From: Sphingomonas sp. CCH10-B3
Lineage (GTDB): Bacteria > Pseudomonadota > Alphaproteobacteria > Sphingomonadales > Sphingomonadaceae
NCBI RefSeq assembly: GCF_001556185.1
Contig: NZ_LSIJ01000021.1
Location: 62,001-126,000, forward strand
Direction of reading: 5' to 3'
DNA length: 64,000 nucleotides
Shown: positions 46,837-56,486 of the stretch, one piece after another
How positions within the stretch are numbered: position 1 is the stretch's first letter
Layout of the letters: each line of letters begins with the position of its first letter
Translations under genes and position numbers: made by a program
Notes under the pieces: model-generated
Database searches by the model: none
What the model was told of the DNA's origin: nothing
Seen by the model: only the letters and a program-made list of their open reading frames with translations

Positions 46837-49023
46837 ATGAACATGCGTTCCCTCACGCTCGCCGCGCTCGCCTTTGCGGCTGCTGCCCCCGTTCCTGCCC
46901 TGGCCCAGACCGACACTGTTGAGCGGGCGCGCTGGGCGGCAACCGCGCAGCGAACCATGATCAAGCGCGACGACTGGGGCATTGCCCATGTCCACGGCAA
47001 GACCGATGCCGACGCCGTCTTCGCGATGATGTACGCGCAGGCCGAAGACGACTTCAATCGCGTCGAGACCAACTATCTGGTCGCGCTCGGTCGGCTCGCG
47101 GAGGCTGAGGGCGAAATGGCGCTGTGGCAGGATCTGCGCCAGCGGCTCTACATCGACCCGGCGACCCTGCGCCAGCAGTTTGCCGACAGCCCCGCCTGGC
47201 TGCAGGCGCTGATGCGCAGTTGGGCCGATGGGCTGAATTATTATCTGTTCACCCACCCGACTGTGCGCCCGCGCGTCATCAAACATTTCGAGCCGTGGAT
47301 GGCGCTCGCCTTTTCCGAAGGGTCGATCGGCGGCGACATCGAAGACGTCAGCCTGCGCCAGCTCGCGGCCTTTTACGGTGGCAAGCAACTGGCGATGGCC
47401 GATCCCGATCCGCGCGCCTATCGCGAGCCGCAGGGATCGAACGGTATCGCCATCGCGCCGCCGCGGACCAAGGATGGCCATGCGCTGTTGCTGATCAATC
47501 CGCACACTAGCTTCTTCTTCCGCTCCGAACAGCAAGTGACGAGCGATCAGGGGCTGAACGTCTATGGCGCCGCCACCTGGGGCCAGTTCTTCATCTATCA
47601 GGGCTTCAATGCCCATGCCGGCTGGATGCACACGTCGAGCGGCGTCGATTCGGTCGACGAATTCGCCGAGACGATCGTCGAACAGGCCGGCAAGCGCTTC
47701 TACCGCTATGGCCGTGATTTGCGCCCCGTAAAGGTCCGACCGATCACGCTGTCGTACCGGCTGGCGGACGGCACGCTCGGCACCCGCCGCTTTACGACCT
47801 ACGCAACGCACCACGGCCCGATCACGCGCAGCGCCGGGGACAAGTGGATTGCCTTTGCGCTGATGAACAAGCCGATGGCCGCGCTCGAACAGAGCTTCCT
47901 GCGCACCAAGGCCACGACGCTCGCCGAATTTCTGAAGGTCGCCGAGCGGCGCGCGAATAGTTCGAACAACACGCTGTTCGCCGACGACAAGGGCGTGATT
48001 GCCTATCTCCACCCGCAATTCGTGCCCAAGCGCAACGACCGCTTCGATTATCGCAAACCGGTCGACGGCAGCGACCCCGCAACCGACTGGCAAGGGCTGC
48101 ACACGCTAAGCGAGCTGCCCGCCGCCGTTGCGCCCAACACCGGCTGGGTGATGAACACCAATGACTGGCCATGGTCAGCGGCAGGGCCCGATAGTCCGAA
48201 GGCGAGTGCTTTTCCTCGCTATATGGATACAGCGGGTGAGAATCCGCGCGGCCTGCACGCAACCGCGCTGCTCACCCCGGCGCGCGACCTGACCGTCGAG
48301 GGATTGCGCGCGCTTGCCTTCGATTCGCATCTCAATGCTTTCGACCCGCTGATCCCCGGCCTTGTCACCGCGTGGGAAGCGCTGCCGGAGGGCGCGCAAA
48401 AGACCAAGCTCGCACGCCCGGTCGCGCTGCTGAAGGGCTGGGATCGCCGCTGGGCGGCCGATTCGGTCGCGACGTCGCTGGCGATTTTCTGGGGCGAGGC
48501 GCTGTGGGGCGAGACGATCCGCGACCTTGAGCTCGAAACGGTCGGGCTAGCGCATTACCGCGCGATGGAAGCCGCTTCACCGGCGCGCAAGCTGAAGGCG
48601 CTCGAAATCGCGGTCGACCGGCTGACGGCCGATTTCGGTTCGACCGAAGTACCGTGGGGCGACATCAACCGCTTCCAGCGCAACGACGCGGCGATCGTCC
48701 AGAAATTCGATGACGTCAAGCCGAGCACACCGGTCGGTTTCGCCTCGGCGCAATGGGGCTCGCTCGCGTCGTTCGGCGCGCGCGCTTATCCGGGCACCAA
48801 GCGCTATTACGGCACTGGCGGCAACAGCTTCGTCGCGGTGGTCGAATTCGGCCCACAGGTCCGCGCCATTGCCGTGACGGCAGGCGGCGAAAGCGGCGAT
48901 CCGGCGTCGAAGCATTTCAACGATCAGGCAACGCGCTACGCCACCGGCGCGCTACGCCCGGTCTATTTCTGGCCGAGCGAGCTGACCGGCCATGTCGAGC
49001 GGCAGTACCACCCCGGCCGCTAA
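46837..49023 (+). CDS. Penicillin-acylase family Ntn hydrolase (acylase)
   Basis: 728-aa periplasmic enzyme made as a precursor with signal peptide (MNMRSLTLAALAFAAAAPVP, then ALA-Q). The autocatalytic nucleophile is Ser201 in REPQGSNGIAIAPPRTKDGHALLLINPH, which becomes the N-terminus of the beta chain. YQGFNAHAGWMHTSSGVD and NNTLFADDKGVIAYLH are conserved contacts. Members split penicillins, acyl-homoserine lactones or other amides. ATG 46837 preferred; GTG 46813 is also open. Substrate not inferable. Confidence 0.88.
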   Translation: MNMRSLTLAALAFAAAAPVPALAQTDTVERARWAATAQRTMIKRDDWGIAHVHGKTDADAVFAMMYAQAEDDFNRVETNYLVALGRLAEAEGEMALWQDLRQRLYIDPATLRQQFADSPAWLQALMRSWADGLNYYLFTHPTVRPRVIKHFEPWMALAFSEGSIGGDIEDVSLRQLAAFYGGKQLAMADPDPRAYREPQGSNGIAIAPPRTKDGHALLLINPHTSFFFRSEQQVTSDQGLNVYGAATWGQFFIYQGFNAHAGWMHTSSGVDSVDEFAETIVEQAGKRFYRYGRDLRPVKVRPITLSYRLADGTLGTRRFTTYATHHGPITRSAGDKWIAFALMNKPMAALEQSFLRTKATTLAEFLKVAERRANSSNNTLFADDKGVIAYLHPQFVPKRNDRFDYRKPVDGSDPATDWQGLHTLSELPAAVAPNTGWVMNTNDWPWSAAGPDSPKASAFPRYMDTAGENPRGLHATALLTPARDLTVEGLRALAFDSHLNAFDPLIPGLVTAWEALPEGAQKTKLARPVALLKGWDRRWAADSVATSLAIFWGEALWGETIRDLELETVGLAHYRAMEAASPARKLKALEIAVDRLTADFGSTEVPWGDINRFQRNDAAIVQKFDDVKPSTPVGFASAQWGSLASFGARAYPGTKRYYGTGGNSFVAVVEFGPQVRAIAVTAGGESGDPASKHFNDQATRYATGALRPVYFWPSELTGHVERQYHPGR

Positions 49024-49073
49024 GCCGGGACGCTCACTGGCCTTGTCGGGGAAAGCGGCTTATTGCGAGGGCC

Positions 49074-51131
49074 ATGCCCAAACGCCCGCACCATTTTTAT
49101 TCGATCCACGCGCATGAAATGGTGCGCGTCGCTGCGACCACGCCGCGCGCGACCGTCGGCGATCCTGCCGCCAACGCAGAAGCGGCCATCGAACTGGTAA
49201 AGAAAGCGGCAGCGAACGCCGTCGACCTGATCGTCTTCCCCGAGCTCAATCTGTCGTCCTACGCGATCGACGACTTGCACATGCAAGCGGCGCAGCACAG
49301 TGCGACCGAAGCGGCGATCACGCGGCTCGCCAGCGCTACTGCCAAGCTGCGCACGGTCATGGTCGTGGGTGCCGCAATCCCGCGCAACGGTCGGCTCTAC
49401 AATTGCGCGGTGGCAATTGCGCGCGGGCGTATCCTTGGCGTCGTGCCCAAGACCTTTCTGCCCAATTACCGCGAATTCTACGAAAAGCGCTGGTTCGCGA
49501 GCGGCGCCGGGCTGACCGGCATGGAAATCGACCTCGCGGGCCAGCGCGTGCCGTTCGGCACCGATCTGATCTTCGCCGCCAGCGACTTGCCGCATTTCAT
49601 CTTCCATGCCGAAATCTGCGAGGATTTCTGGTCCCCTACCCCACCTTCGACCAACGGCGCGCTGGCCGGCGCCTATATCTGCTGCAACCTGTCGGCCTCG
49701 CCGATCCTGATCGGCAAGGCGCGCGACCGCGCGATGCTCGCCTCGGCGCAGTCGTCACGCGCGATCTGCGCCTATGTTTTCTCCGCCTCCGGCCCGGGCG
49801 AAAGTACCACCGATCTCGCTTGGGACGGGCAAAGCCTGATCTACGAAAATGGCGATCTGCTGAAGGAGTCGCAGCGCTTCCGCTGCGAGGCCGACACGAT
49901 CGTCGCCGATATCGACGTCGCGCGGCTGCGGATCGAGCGGATGCGCAACGGCACCTTCAACGATGCCGCGCGGCTGGCGGGCGATCCCGAATATGAGTTC
50001 CGCCGCATCGCTTTCGAGCACGGACCCGACTTCGCCGATGTCGGCCTGCAGCGCGAGCTGCGCCGCTTCCCCTTCGTCCCCAACACGCCCGAGCGGCTCG
50101 ATGCCGATTGCTACGAAGCCTTCAACATTCAGGTCGAAGGGTTAATGAAGCGGATGGAGGCATCGCGCACCGAACGGCTGGTGATCGGCATTTCGGGCGG
50201 GCTCGATTCGACACATGCGCTGATCGTCGCGGTCAAGGCCGTCGACCGGATGAAAATCCCGCGTGATCATGTCCTCGGCTACACGATGCCGGGCTTCGCG
50301 ACGAGCAATGCCACGCGCGAGAATGCCTGGGCGCTGATGCGCGCGCTCGGCGTCGCGGGCGACGAGATCGACATCCGCCCCGCCGCGCAGCAGATGCTCG
50401 CCGACATCGACCATCCCTTCGCGCAGGGCGAGAAAATCTACGACGTCACCTTTGAGAATGTGCAGGCAGGGCTACGCACCGATTACCTGTTTCGCCTCGC
50501 CAATCAGCACAATGGGCTTGTGGTCGGCACCGGCGACCTGAGCGAACTTGCGCTCGGCTGGTGCACTTACGGCGTCGGCGATCACATGAGCCATTACGGG
50601 GTCAACGCGGGCGTGCCCAAGACGCTGATCCAGTATCTGATCCGTTGGACGATCGCGACCGACTTCTGGGACACCGAGACCGACCGCGTGCTCGAAGCGA
50701 TTTTGGCGACCGAAATCTCGCCCGAACTGGTACCCGCTGATGCGAACGGCGCGATCCAGAGCACGCAGGACCGGATCGGCCCCTATGAGCTGCACGACTT
50801 TTTCCTGCACTATACGATCCGCCAGGGTCTGCCGCCCTCGAAGATCGCGTTCCTCGCGCTGCACGCGTGGCGCGATGTCGAGAGCGGCCGCTGGCCACGC
50901 GGCTTCCCGCTGACCGCGCGCCACAGCTATGACCTGCCGACGATCCGCAAATGGCTCGAGGAATTCCTGTTCCGTTTCTTCACGACGAGCCAGTTCAAGC
51001 GATCCGCCTTGCCCAACGGCCCGAAAGTGTCGGGCGGCGGCGCGCTCAGCCCACGCGGCGACTGGCGCGCGCCCAGCGATGGCGTCGCGACGGTGTGGCT
51101 GGAAGAATTGCGGGCGGGCTTGCCGTCCTGA
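49074..51131 (+). CDS. nadE: Glutamine-dependent NAD+ synthetase
   Basis: 685 aa, two domains. The N-terminal nitrilase-type glutaminase has the triad Glu (IVFPELNLSSYAIDD), Lys (VPKTFLPNYREFYEKRWF) and Cys (AEICEDFW). The C-terminal synthetase has the PP-loop VIGISGGLDSTHALI and the YTMPGFATSN and GTGDLSELALGWCTYG blocks. It makes NAD from deamido-NAD using glutamine. ATG 49074 chosen; the longer frame overlaps the acylase gene. Confidence 0.96.
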   Translation: MPKRPHHFYSIHAHEMVRVAATTPRATVGDPAANAEAAIELVKKAAANAVDLIVFPELNLSSYAIDDLHMQAAQHSATEAAITRLASATAKLRTVMVVGAAIPRNGRLYNCAVAIARGRILGVVPKTFLPNYREFYEKRWFASGAGLTGMEIDLAGQRVPFGTDLIFAASDLPHFIFHAEICEDFWSPTPPSTNGALAGAYICCNLSASPILIGKARDRAMLASAQSSRAICAYVFSASGPGESTTDLAWDGQSLIYENGDLLKESQRFRCEADTIVADIDVARLRIERMRNGTFNDAARLAGDPEYEFRRIAFEHGPDFADVGLQRELRRFPFVPNTPERLDADCYEAFNIQVEGLMKRMEASRTERLVIGISGGLDSTHALIVAVKAVDRMKIPRDHVLGYTMPGFATSNATRENAWALMRALGVAGDEIDIRPAAQQMLADIDHPFAQGEKIYDVTFENVQAGLRTDYLFRLANQHNGLVVGTGDLSELALGWCTYGVGDHMSHYGVNAGVPKTLIQYLIRWTIATDFWDTETDRVLEAILATEISPELVPADANGAIQSTQDRIGPYELHDFFLHYTIRQGLPPSKIAFLALHAWRDVESGRWPRGFPLTARHSYDLPTIRKWLEEFLFRFFTTSQFKRSALPNGPKVSGGGALSPRGDWRAPSDGVATVWLEELRAGLPS

Positions 51132-51223
51132 TTTCGCGGCGCTGCTGTTTTTCTCAATTTTTGCGCCGGAATCCGGAGCGACACCGGCGCCCCATTGCAA
51201 TGACCCCCGACGTTTGAGACATT

Positions 51224-51239
51224 CGTAGCGGGCGCTACG
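51224..51239. promoter_or_regulatory. Perfect palindrome upstream of AraC gene 1
   Basis: CGTAGCG-GG-CGCTACG at 51224-51239, 66 bases before the GTG start at 51305, extended outward by a weaker match (GAGACA left, TGTTTC right). The spacing and symmetry are those of a regulator site. Confidence 0.4.
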
Positions 51240-51304
51240 TGTTTCATGTCGAGTCGCGGGTCGGCCATCGTGGTGACCATGCGCGAGTCAGCAAGGAGGG
51301 GTGA

Positions 51305-52210
51305 GTGCAACCGGACCGCCACACACACACCGGCCATGCTGCCATCGACGCGATCAGCTTTCGCAATGAACCCGTGGTCGAGGCCTATTGCGATCCCGCC
51401 ACCAATGTTCTGCTTTTCCGCATGCGCAATTACGGTGCTGCTGGTGCGATGACCACCGCTGACCGGACTTCCGACGGTCCTGACCTGCTGCTGCTGTCGC
51501 GCGGGGCGGGCGTTCCCGCATTCGGCAACGTCGCTGGCGAGCGCTTCACGGTGGCACCCAACCGGTCGCTGCGCACCACCTTCGTGCCGCATGGTGCCGA
51601 TTCCTCGGCGACATTCGGTGTGTCGGCGCATTCGATCAACCTGATGTTTCCACAAGGCTATCTCGGCAGGCTTGTCGCGGAACTGCCGCGCAGCACTCTT
51701 GATCCGCACATCTTCAGCAACGACCAGCATCTGGCGCAGCTCATCCGGATGCTCGACAGCGAAATCGCCGCTCCCGGTTTTGCGTCTTCGATCTTCGTTG
51801 AGGGTCTGACCCGCGCAATCGCCAGTCTGCTCACGCGGACCGATCCCGCTGTTCTGGCACGCGAAGCGGACCATATTTATCTGCCGCCATGGAAGCTGCG
51901 GCGGCTGTATGACTATATCGAGGCGCATCTCGACCAACGCATCCGGCTCGAAGACCTGGCTGCCGTCGTGCATTTGTCGCCGTTCCACTTCTCGCGCGTG
52001 TTCAAGCGTGCGACGGGCATCAGCCCCTATCAATATGTCCGCAACCGCCGCCTCGAGCGCAGCCGCGAATTGCTTTCGACGTCGGACCTGACGATCGCCG
52101 AACTCGCACTTGTTTGCGGCTTTTCCAACCAGTCGCACTTCACCGTCGCGTTCAGCAAAGCCATGGGAATTTCGCCCAATCGATATCGGCGCGGCTTGGC
52201 TGATCAATGA
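51305..52210 (+). CDS. AraC-family regulator 1 of a three-paralog cluster
   Basis: 301 aa, start GTG 51305 with AAGGAGG at 51293-51299. An N-terminal region of about 190 residues matches no sensor I recognise but is shared with the next two genes. The linker LPPWKLRRLYDYIEAHLDQRI leads into two helix-turn-helix units (LEDLAAVVHLSPFHFSRVFKRATG and LTIAELALVCGFSNQSHFTVAFSKAMG). Ligand and targets unknown; a tight palindrome lies just upstream. Confidence 0.88.
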   Translation: MQPDRHTHTGHAAIDAISFRNEPVVEAYCDPATNVLLFRMRNYGAAGAMTTADRTSDGPDLLLLSRGAGVPAFGNVAGERFTVAPNRSLRTTFVPHGADSSATFGVSAHSINLMFPQGYLGRLVAELPRSTLDPHIFSNDQHLAQLIRMLDSEIAAPGFASSIFVEGLTRAIASLLTRTDPAVLAREADHIYLPPWKLRRLYDYIEAHLDQRIRLEDLAAVVHLSPFHFSRVFKRATGISPYQYVRNRRLERSRELLSTSDLTIAELALVCGFSNQSHFTVAFSKAMGISPNRYRRGLADQ

Positions 52211-52296
52211 ACCCGGATGGCGCGGTGGCGACTTTTCGGAATTTGCGTCGGCATTGATCGGGCATCGGAGACGGGGATTGCGGGCACGCGAAATCG

Positions 52297-52309
52297 GACG
52301 ATAATCGTC
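52297..52309. promoter_or_regulatory. Short dyad upstream of AraC gene 2
   Basis: GACGAT-A-ATCGTC at 52297-52309, 47 bases before ATG 52356. A 6-bp inverted repeat is only a weak operator candidate. Confidence 0.25.
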
Positions 52310-52355
52310 GCAATTGGTGGCTTCGGACTCGGACGCAACGGGAGGCGCGTGATCG

Positions 52356-53291
52356 ATGGCAACAACCAAGCTTGATTCAGGCGCAACGGAAGAAACAATG
52401 CACCGCAGCCGTCCATGCGGTGCTGCCGAAGCAAATGTGCCCGGCATCCAGTTCGTCCATCACCATGAAACAAGCGCTGAGCTCTACCATATTCCGTTTG
52501 CTGACCGGCGAAGTGAAATGCGCGAAGCAGCGCGCGATGATCGTTACCCCGACTCGATCATGGTCACGCGGGGGTCTGGCATGGCGGCATCGGGAAAAAT
52601 CGCCGGATCACGGTTCAAGGTCCCGGCCTCAAGAGCAACGCGCGTTACCTTTCTGCCCGAGAAAGTCGATTGTCAGATCACCTACAGTCCGGCCGGCCGC
52701 ACCTTTGGGATTAATTTCGCACGAGGCCATCTCGGGCAGCTGATGATCGACGGCGATCGTGGCCGCGAGTTTGATCCTTTGCTTTTCCAATGCGATGATC
52801 AACTCGTCCAATTGGCCCAGACGATCGAACATGAGATCACGGCGCCGGGCTTTGCATCGGCAATGCTGATCGACGGCATCAGCCGCGCATTGGCCGTTCG
52901 GCTGCTACGGATCGACCATGGGACGCTCATTGCCGAGGCTGACCGGATTGCCCTTCCCGCATGGAAGTTGCGACGCGTTGTCGATTTTATCGACAGCCAT
53001 CTGGCAGCCGACATTCGCCTGAACGACCTCGCTGCCCAGGCGGAGCTTTCTCCCTTTCACTTCGGGCGCGTGTTCAAACAGGCGACGGGGACAAGCCCCT
53101 ATCACTTCGTCCGCGATCGTCGGATCGAGCGAGGCTGTAAACTGCTGGTCGAAGACACGCTCGACATTGCCGGGATCGCGCTGAGCTGCGGCTTTGCCAA
53201 CCAGTCGCACTTTACCAGCGCCTTCACCAAGGCCATCGGCACCTCGCCTGCGCGTTATCGGCGGATGAAGCGCCCGAACCGGATGATCTAG
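52356..53291 (+). CDS. AraC-family regulator 2
   Basis: 311 aa. Same plan as its upstream paralog: the shared sensor-like half with APGFASAMLIDGISRALA, the linker LPAWKLRRVVDFIDSHLAADI and two HTH units (LNDLAAQAELSPFHFGRVFKQATG, DIAGIALSCGFANQSHFTSAFTKAIG). Convergent with regulator 3, whose stop is 73 bp away. The N-terminal 30 residues are the most divergent part. Confidence 0.88.
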   Translation: MATTKLDSGATEETMHRSRPCGAAEANVPGIQFVHHHETSAELYHIPFADRRSEMREAARDDRYPDSIMVTRGSGMAASGKIAGSRFKVPASRATRVTFLPEKVDCQITYSPAGRTFGINFARGHLGQLMIDGDRGREFDPLLFQCDDQLVQLAQTIEHEITAPGFASAMLIDGISRALAVRLLRIDHGTLIAEADRIALPAWKLRRVVDFIDSHLAADIRLNDLAAQAELSPFHFGRVFKQATGTSPYHFVRDRRIERGCKLLVEDTLDIAGIALSCGFANQSHFTSAFTKAIGTSPARYRRMKRPNRMI

Positions 53292-53364
53292 CGTCGATTG
53301 GCACCATTTTTTCGAAATCTTGCTGTCCGCTGCGCGTTTCACCGACGCCGCGTCACGCTCACCA

Positions 53365-54285
53365 TCAATGCGAGAAGCGCAGATTGCGGCGATAGCGTCC
53401 CGGCGAGATACCCATCGCCTTGGTGAAGGCGCTGGTAAAGTGCGACTGGTTGGCAAAGCCGCACGCGGCGGCAACGTGGGTCATGTCGAGATCGCCCGCC
53501 GCAAGCAGCTTGCAGCTATAGGCAATGCGGCGCTCGGACACATAATGGTACGGCGTCGATCCCGTTGCGCGCTTGAATACCCGCGAAAAATGGAAGACTG
53601 ACAGACCCGTCAGCGCCGCGAGATCGCCAAGCCGGATATTCCTGTCGAGATTGGCTTCGATATAATCGTCGACGCGGCGCAGCTTCCAGGCAGGCAGATA
53701 GATCCGCTCGGCTTCATACGTCAGCCTTTCATGATTAACCTGGACGAGAATCGAGGCAATGGCGCGGGTCAGCCCCTCTATCATCATCGCCGAGACAAAA
53801 CCTGGTGCGGCAATCTCGGCTTCCAGCATCTGGATCAATCGGGACAGCCGATCATCATCGATGAACAGCTTGGGGATCAGGCCGCCGTGGTACTCGTCGG
53901 CGAGCACCCGCTCGAGATACCTGTGCGGGAACATCAAATTGGTCGATCGCGCGGCCGCAGTAAATTGGATCGATGTATCGATATCGCGGGGGATGAAGGT
54001 CGCCCGCAACCTGCGATGCGGTTCCATCACGAAGGGCGAGCCAGCAACCTTTCCGCAGGCGGGATTGCCCGTCCCCGGCGACAAAAACAAAAGGTCGGGC
54101 TCCCCGGTCCCCCGCACCGCTTCGGTGAGCGTACCGGCATTGCCGTTGCCAATCATGCGATACATCAGGATGTCAGTGTCGCGGTGTTGAAAGGGATCGA
54201 TGACGGTTTCGCGCCCGTAACGAACGGCATCGATCGGATCATAACCCGTCTGCGCGCGATAGGCTGTCATCTGCGGTCCTGACAT
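53365..54285 (-). CDS. AraC-family regulator 3
   Basis: 306 aa. ATG 54285 (MSGPQMTAYRAQ), with GGGAGGG five bases upstream, is preferred to an ATG 13 codons earlier. Third copy of the same fold: NLMFPHRYLERVLADE, APGFVSAMMIEGLTRAIASI, the linker LPAWKLRRVDDYIEANLDRNI and two HTH units. It is on the minus strand, 139 bp downstream of nothing but intergenic DNA from the LLM monooxygenase stop at 54426, so it may regulate that unit or be autonomous. Confidence 0.88.
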   Translation of the reverse strand: MSGPQMTAYRAQTGYDPIDAVRYGRETVIDPFQHRDTDILMYRMIGNGNAGTLTEAVRGTGEPDLLFLSPGTGNPACGKVAGSPFVMEPHRRLRATFIPRDIDTSIQFTAAARSTNLMFPHRYLERVLADEYHGGLIPKLFIDDDRLSRLIQMLEAEIAAPGFVSAMMIEGLTRAIASILVQVNHERLTYEAERIYLPAWKLRRVDDYIEANLDRNIRLGDLAALTGLSVFHFSRVFKRATGSTPYHYVSERRIAYSCKLLAAGDLDMTHVAAACGFANQSHFTSAFTKAMGISPGRYRRNLRFSH

Positions 54286-54425
54286 TTCGACCCTCCCGAC
54301 ATTTGGCGTGCTTTTGCGTGCCATTTCAGTTGCAGATTACCTTATCACAATGCGTGAGTTCGTAACGGTGCCGTGGTCATTTCGCCGCAAGATTGCGAAA
54401 ATGGCGCGGCGTCGGACGGCGGACG

Positions 54426-55448
54426 TTAGTGCCCGCCGCGCTGCATTACCTGTGCTGCAAACCGCTCCATTTCCTCGGCCTGCGGGCTCATCTGGAGCAG
54501 CAGCAGGTCGAGCCCCGCGTCCTCATATGCCTCGATCCGCTCGCGCAACTGCTCGGGCGTGCCCACCAGATTGGGGCGCAAGCCGCGGTTGGAGACCGAA
54601 TATTCGTGGATCTTCATCTCGCGCTCGAGCTGCGTCCCCGACAGCCACTGGTCGAAGTTGTCGTATCCGGCCGGCAGCTCGCTCACTTCGGTGATCCGCG
54701 CGAGTTCGCGCTGCGCCTCGGCCTCGCTGTCGCGGACGATCGCATAGGCGGCCATGCCATATTGCATCGGCGGCTTGCCAACGGCCTCGCGGCGCGCGGC
54801 CATGTCGGCGATCTTCGGCGCAATACTTTCGACCGGATCGCCGTGCATGACATAGGCATCGCACTGGTTCGCGATCAGCGTCTTGGCCGCCTCGCTCTCG
54901 CCGCCGGCATAGATGGTCGGATGCTTGACCGGCTTGGGGCTGCAGATCGCCTTGTCGGCGCTGTAGAATTTGCCCTGGAAATCGAATTCCTCTTCCGACC
55001 ACAGTCCCTCGACCATCTGCAGCCATTCGCCGGTGCGCGCGTAGCGGTCGTCGTGCTGGTCGAACTGCAGGCCATAGCGCTTGGCTTCATCGGCCCACCA
55101 CGACGACACAACGTTGAGCGCGAGCCGCCCGCCTGAAATCTGGTCGATATTTGCTGCTGCCTTCGCGAACAGCGCGGGCTGGTGGAAATTGGGGCGCACC
55201 GCGACCATCAATTCGAGCGTCTCGGTCACCGCCGCCAGCGCCGCCGCCGTCGACCAGGCGTCGAGCGTCGGCGCGCCGACGCCCTTGATGTCGTTCATGT
55301 TGAGCTCGGCGATCAACGAAAGGTCATAACCGAGCGCCTCGGAGCGTTGCGCGAGCCGCTTGGTATAGGCCCAGCTCGCCTCCATCCCCTCATCGGGCAC
55401 ATTGCGCAGCCAACCACCAAAGACGGGCATCCAGTAACCGTAACGCAT
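54426..55448 (-). CDS. LLM-class flavin-dependent monooxygenase (SsuD-like)
   Basis: 340-aa TIM-barrel FMNH2-dependent monooxygenase. Signatures: MPVFGGWLRNVPDEGMEASW near residue 8, GYDLSLIAELNMNDIKG, ELMVAVRPNFHQPALFAKAA, and NVVSSWWADEAKRYG followed by DQHDDRYARTGEWL. The group contains alkanesulfonate and related monooxygenases, but the substrate differs widely. Its ATG 55448 overlaps the stop of the ATP-grasp gene (TGATG), so both are made together. Confidence 0.88.
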   Translation of the reverse strand: MRYGYWMPVFGGWLRNVPDEGMEASWAYTKRLAQRSEALGYDLSLIAELNMNDIKGVGAPTLDAWSTAAALAAVTETLELMVAVRPNFHQPALFAKAAANIDQISGGRLALNVVSSWWADEAKRYGLQFDQHDDRYARTGEWLQMVEGLWSEEEFDFQGKFYSADKAICSPKPVKHPTIYAGGESEAAKTLIANQCDAYVMHGDPVESIAPKIADMAARREAVGKPPMQYGMAAYAIVRDSEAEAQRELARITEVSELPAGYDNFDQWLSGTQLEREMKIHEYSVSNRGLRPNLVGTPEQLRERIEAYEDAGLDLLLLQMSPQAEEMERFAAQVMQRGGH

Positions 55449-56356
55449 CACTTACCTCGCTCGATTTCGGCGACCAGATAGTCGACGAGCGTTTCATGCG
55501 GGTCCCAGCCCAGCACGTCGAGCGGCTTGGCCACGAAGTTGGACAGCGCATTGATGTCATAAAAGCGCGGCGTGCCGTCGCGATCATCAATCATTACTTC
55601 GACCCCGCCGACATCAAGGCCCGCCGCCACCGCGATCCGCTCGGCTGCGTCGACCAGTGCAGGTGCCGGCTCGACGCGTGTCATCGTGATCGGCTTGCCG
55701 TCGGCGACACAGGCATCGGCGGGGCAAAGATCGAACGCGCCGCCGCCCGCGACATCGATCGCGTAAAGAAATTTGCCGTTGAGCGTTTCGATGCGGGTAA
55801 TCTTGCCGTCGCGGGCAGGCACATATTCCTGCACCAGCAGCACCCCGTCGATGCTGCTCGGCAGGAACTTGTCGGCAACCGCAACCGCCAGCTCGGCGGG
55901 CGTGTCATAGCGCATGATGCCCGCGCCCGATCCGCCGACATTGGCTTTCACGACCAGCGGATAGCGCAGCTCGGCGGCGGCCGCGATGATATCGACCGGG
56001 CGGTGGACCACGCGCGTCGACGGCACTGCGAGCCCGAGCCGGGTCATCAGCGCCAGCTGCCGCGCCTTGTTGGCATCGACCGCGAGCACATCGACGCCGT
56101 TGATGACGCGCGCGCCCTGCCCCGCCCAATGCGCAAACAGCGCATGGGCATAATAGATGGCATGATCGGGCGAGCGCAGGAAACTCGACATGGCGAGCCG
56201 GCTGAAGATCACCCGCGCCGGCGGCGGCGAACCGGCAGGATCAAAGCGGTGCCCCTCGATCCCGATGCGGACATAATCGACCCCGCGGGCATCCAGCGTT
56301 GCAAACAGCGAGGCGAACCAGGCCGGATGTTCATAGAAAATCGCGAGATCGTGCAT
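55448..56356 (-). CDS. ATP-grasp ligase of the RimK-like type
   Basis: 302 aa. ATP-grasp landmarks: FATLDARGVDYVRIGIEGHRF (N-terminal domain), YPLVVKANVGGSGAGIMRYDT (ATP lid and Lys), LLVQEYVPARDGKITRIETLNGKFLYAIDV, and GGVEVMIDDRDGTPRFYDINALSNF (metal and N residues). Enzymes of this fold couple a carboxylate to an amine via an acylphosphate. Translationally coupled to the monooxygenase, so the pair probably makes or modifies one small molecule. Substrate unknown. Confidence 0.85.
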   Translation of the reverse strand: MHDLAIFYEHPAWFASLFATLDARGVDYVRIGIEGHRFDPAGSPPPARVIFSRLAMSSFLRSPDHAIYYAHALFAHWAGQGARVINGVDVLAVDANKARQLALMTRLGLAVPSTRVVHRPVDIIAAAAELRYPLVVKANVGGSGAGIMRYDTPAELAVAVADKFLPSSIDGVLLVQEYVPARDGKITRIETLNGKFLYAIDVAGGGAFDLCPADACVADGKPITMTRVEPAPALVDAAERIAVAAGLDVGGVEVMIDDRDGTPRFYDINALSNFVAKPLDVLGWDPHETLVDYLVAEIERGK

Positions 56357-56486
56357 GGTTTCCAGTTCGATGACGGCGGGCTTGGCCGCGCTTGCTCCAA
56401 TCCCGTGGCGCGGGATGTAGGCGCAAGTCTATGCGGCGCCACGCCCGCGCGCAATCATCGCACGCGGGCAAGACAGCGAGGCACCA

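Noticed and set aside
53320..53601. 93-codon plus-strand ORF with AraC-like look
   Set aside because: It is the antisense frame of regulator 3; the resemblance is due to reading the complementary strand of its HTH region.
54286..54324. Longer N-terminus of AraC regulator 3 from ATG 54324
   Set aside because: GGGAGGG is placed for ATG 54285, and the extra residues are not shared by the paralogs.
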